Part shown: positions 5,204-6,314 of the stretch, piece after piece | How the letters are laid out: every line of letters begins with the position of its first letter | Numbering within the stretch: position 1 is the first letter of the stretch | Origin: Candidatus Bathyarchaeota archaeon | GTDB lineage: Archaea > Thermoproteota > Bathyarchaeia > Bathyarchaeales > Bathyarchaeaceae | DNA length: 6,314 bases | Direction: 5' to 3' | Assembly (NCBI GenBank): GCA_020350305.1 | Contig: CP070709.1 | Location: forward strand, 509,968 to 516,281 | Notes under the pieces: model-generated | Seen by the model: only the letters and a program-made list of their open reading frames with translations | What the model was told of the DNA's origin: nothing | Databases searched by the model: none | Program-made: the position numbers and the translations under genes

Positions 5204-6202
5204 CTAGAACATGTCCAATTCCCCGGTGGCAACGCAACAAACTCTGTCAGCCGCGCCATAATAGACGAAGAGTCTATTGTTGAGCACTACTGCCCCTTCA
5301 GGAAATACCACGTTTGGAACGTCGCCAACTTTTTCATAATCTTTCTCTGGTTCCAGAATTGGTTGTGGCAAACGACTGATAACCTTCAAAGGATCTTGCA
5401 GGTTCAACAATGCAACGCCTGTTCTGTACTTATGGTCAGCACTAACCCCGTGGTAGATTAAGAGCCACCCTTTCTCGGTTTTTATCGGGGGCGGCCCGGT
5501 GCCTATCTTCTCGGCCTCCCATTCTCTTTCAGGTCTCATCACGATTTTGTGGCCATACCAGTCTTTGAGGTTTTCAGAATAGGCAACCCAAATACTTGGA
5601 AGATCCGTGCCGTACTCAGGACCTACCCAATCGCGAGGCCTATGGAGCATCACATACTTACCATTAATTCTCTCAGGAAAAAGCACCGTATCTCTTTCAT
5701 AAACCCCAGAAGGAGTAATGCACCCATGTCTTCTAAAATGGCGATGAAGATTCTGCAAGTCGTCCAAATAGGATAGATTGTCTAATGAAGCTAAAGCTAT
5801 GCGGGGTATACCCCTTTCCGAGAGAATGACACGAGCTTTTTCGCCTGATATGCCTAGCCTAGGGAAAAGAGCTCTCGGAGGACCGCTTCGTCCGGAATGA
5901 GCAACATACGTCATGTAGAGCTTGTTCTCAAGTATTACTGTTCGAGGATCCTCAACACCCCACTTTTCAAATTCTTCTGCAGGCTCAAATATAGGATTAA
6001 CTAATCGTTCGAAATTGACGCCGTCTTGACTGATCGCACAGCCAATTCTGGAAACATATCTCTCGTATTCTCCAACGGCTCGATAGAGCAGATAGACTAC
6101 GTTATTCCAATAGAAGGCGGCGGGGTTGAAAACCGCTATAGATTCCCACTGGTTCTTGCCGGGTTCTAAAATGGGGTTATTCTCGTAACGTTTCAATTTC
6201 AC
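5204..6202 (-). CDS. GH130 family glycoside phosphorylase/hydrolase (mannoside-active type)
   Basis: A 332-residue cytoplasmic protein of the five-bladed beta-propeller family GH130, whose known members mostly phosphorolyse or hydrolyse beta-mannosides. It opens with KLKRYENNPIL (2-12) and FNPA (25-28). The catalytic motif is WGVEDPR (81-87), with D85 as the probable general acid. It continues with LFPERINGKY (174-183), LHRPRDW (186-192), SIWVAYSENLKDW (203-215), GTGPPPI (234-240) with GWLLIYHGV (245-253), and YYGAADRV (314-321). Start: the frame extends to a TTG at 6235, but that lies upstream of a TATA box (6222-6229). GTG 6202 is the better start: it is 23 nt from the TATA centre, gives the family's usual N-terminus, and implies a leaderless mRNA. 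Odd: about 30 residues (103-132, rich in Arg, Pro and Gly) appear inserted between the TYVA strand and PRIALASLDNL. Substrate, linkage and subfamily cannot be assigned. A probable glycosyltransferase diverges from it. Confidence 0.9.
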   Translation of the reverse strand: MKLKRYENNPILEPGKNQWESIAVFNPAAFYWNNVVYLLYRAVGEYERYVSRIGCAISQDGVNFERLVNPIFEPAEEFEKWGVEDPRTVILENKLYMTYVAHSGRSGPPRALFPRLGISGEKARVILSERGIPRIALASLDNLSYLDDLQNLHRHFRRHGCITPSGVYERDTVLFPERINGKYVMLHRPRDWVGPEYGTDLPSIWVAYSENLKDWYGHKIVMRPEREWEAEKIGTGPPPIKTEKGWLLIYHGVSADHKYRTGVALLNLQDPLKVISRLPQPILEPEKDYEKVGDVPNVVFPEGAVVLNNRLFVYYGAADRVCCVATGELDMF

Positions 6203-6221
6203 GTTGCGCAACCTCAGTAGG

Positions 6222-6229
6222 TTTATAAT
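6222..6229 (-). promoter_or_regulatory. TATA box of the GH130 gene
   Basis: The minus strand reads ATTATAAA here, centred about 23 nt before the GTG at 6202. That is the spacing expected if transcription starts at or next to the start codon, so the message is probably leaderless. Confidence 0.6.
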
Positions 6230-6248
6230 GCACAATTCTTTATCAGCC

Positions 6249-6256
6249 TATTTATC
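6249..6256 (+). promoter_or_regulatory. TATA box of the divergent right-edge gene
   Basis: TATTTATC lies about 28 nt before ATG 6280, the spacing of a leaderless archaeal promoter. With the minus-strand box at 6222-6229 it forms a compact divergent promoter whose two boxes are only about 20 bp apart. Confidence 0.5.
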
Positions 6257-6279
6257 GTAAGACATCAAGCGCTGGGAAG

Positions 6280-6314
6280 ATGGATATGAGAATAGCGATA
6301 ATGTCTCCTTGGAA
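6280..6314 (+). CDS. Start of a probable GT4-type glycosyltransferase, cut by the window edge
   Basis: Only eleven full codons are visible, reading MDMRIAIMSPW from ATG 6280. The second in-frame ATG at 6286 gives MRIAIMSPW, which is the typical first beta strand of GT-B fold glycosyltransferases of family GT4. A TATA-like TATTTATC lies about 28 nt before 6280, which favours that ATG as a leaderless start; there is no convincing SD for either. GH130 genes often neighbour glycosyltransferases in glycan or mannoside clusters, which fits. The evidence is a short N-terminal pattern plus context, so the family is tentative and the rest of the gene lies outside the window. Confidence 0.5.
   Translation, partial: MDMRIAIMSPW

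Noticed and set aside
5189..5461. 90-codon plus-strand frame overlapping the GH130 gene
   Set aside because: It lies antisense to conserved GH130 motifs and has no family similarity, so it is a shadow frame.

Overview
The window looks archaeal. It carries a DUF211 (COG1888) gene, which is an archaeal hallmark family, and a VIT1/CCC1-like membrane protein of the archaeal TIGR00267 type. TTTATAT-like TATA boxes precede several genes, GTG and TTG starts are frequent, and at least one gene appears to be leaderless. A TACK-group lineage such as Bathyarchaeia is a reasonable guess, but nothing here fixes the taxon.

Layout. Positions 1-203 hold no gene I can identify, only a possible promoter for the DUF211 gene (204-485, +). 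A short convergent spacer with a 9-bp inverted repeat separates it from the VIT1-like gene (589-1188, -), which has its own TATA box. Upstream of that, on the same strand, lie a NuoM/FpoM-like gene (1338-2804, -) and a NuoL/FpoL-like gene (2805-4829, -). They form a tight two-gene operon, transcribed L then M, in which the L stop codon abuts the M start. A 374-nt spacer (4830-5203) holds no recognisable gene but contains TATA candidates, a 17-bp palindrome and an inverted repeat next to the L ribosome-binding site. A GH130 glycoside phosphorylase/hydrolase gene follows (5204-6202, -); its best start is an internal GTG 23 nt from a TATA box. Diverging from it, the right edge holds the first codons of what is probably a GT4-type glycosyltransferase (6280 onward, +).

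How the genes may work together. The L and M proteins are proton/sodium-antiporter-like membrane subunits of complex I, Fpo or membrane-bound hydrogenase-type machines. Here they stand alone: no N, H or K subunit and no hydrophilic subunit is adjacent. The M protein keeps the full set of channel-lining charged residues. The L protein has lost several textbook ones: the TM11 Lys is Ser, the TM11 His is Asp, the TM12 Lys is Glu and the TM8 His is Asn. This is the most unusual biological signal in the window. The divergent GH130/glycosyltransferase pair suggests mannoside or glycan metabolism and is functionally separate. I see no insertion sequence, CRISPR array, tRNA or rRNA.
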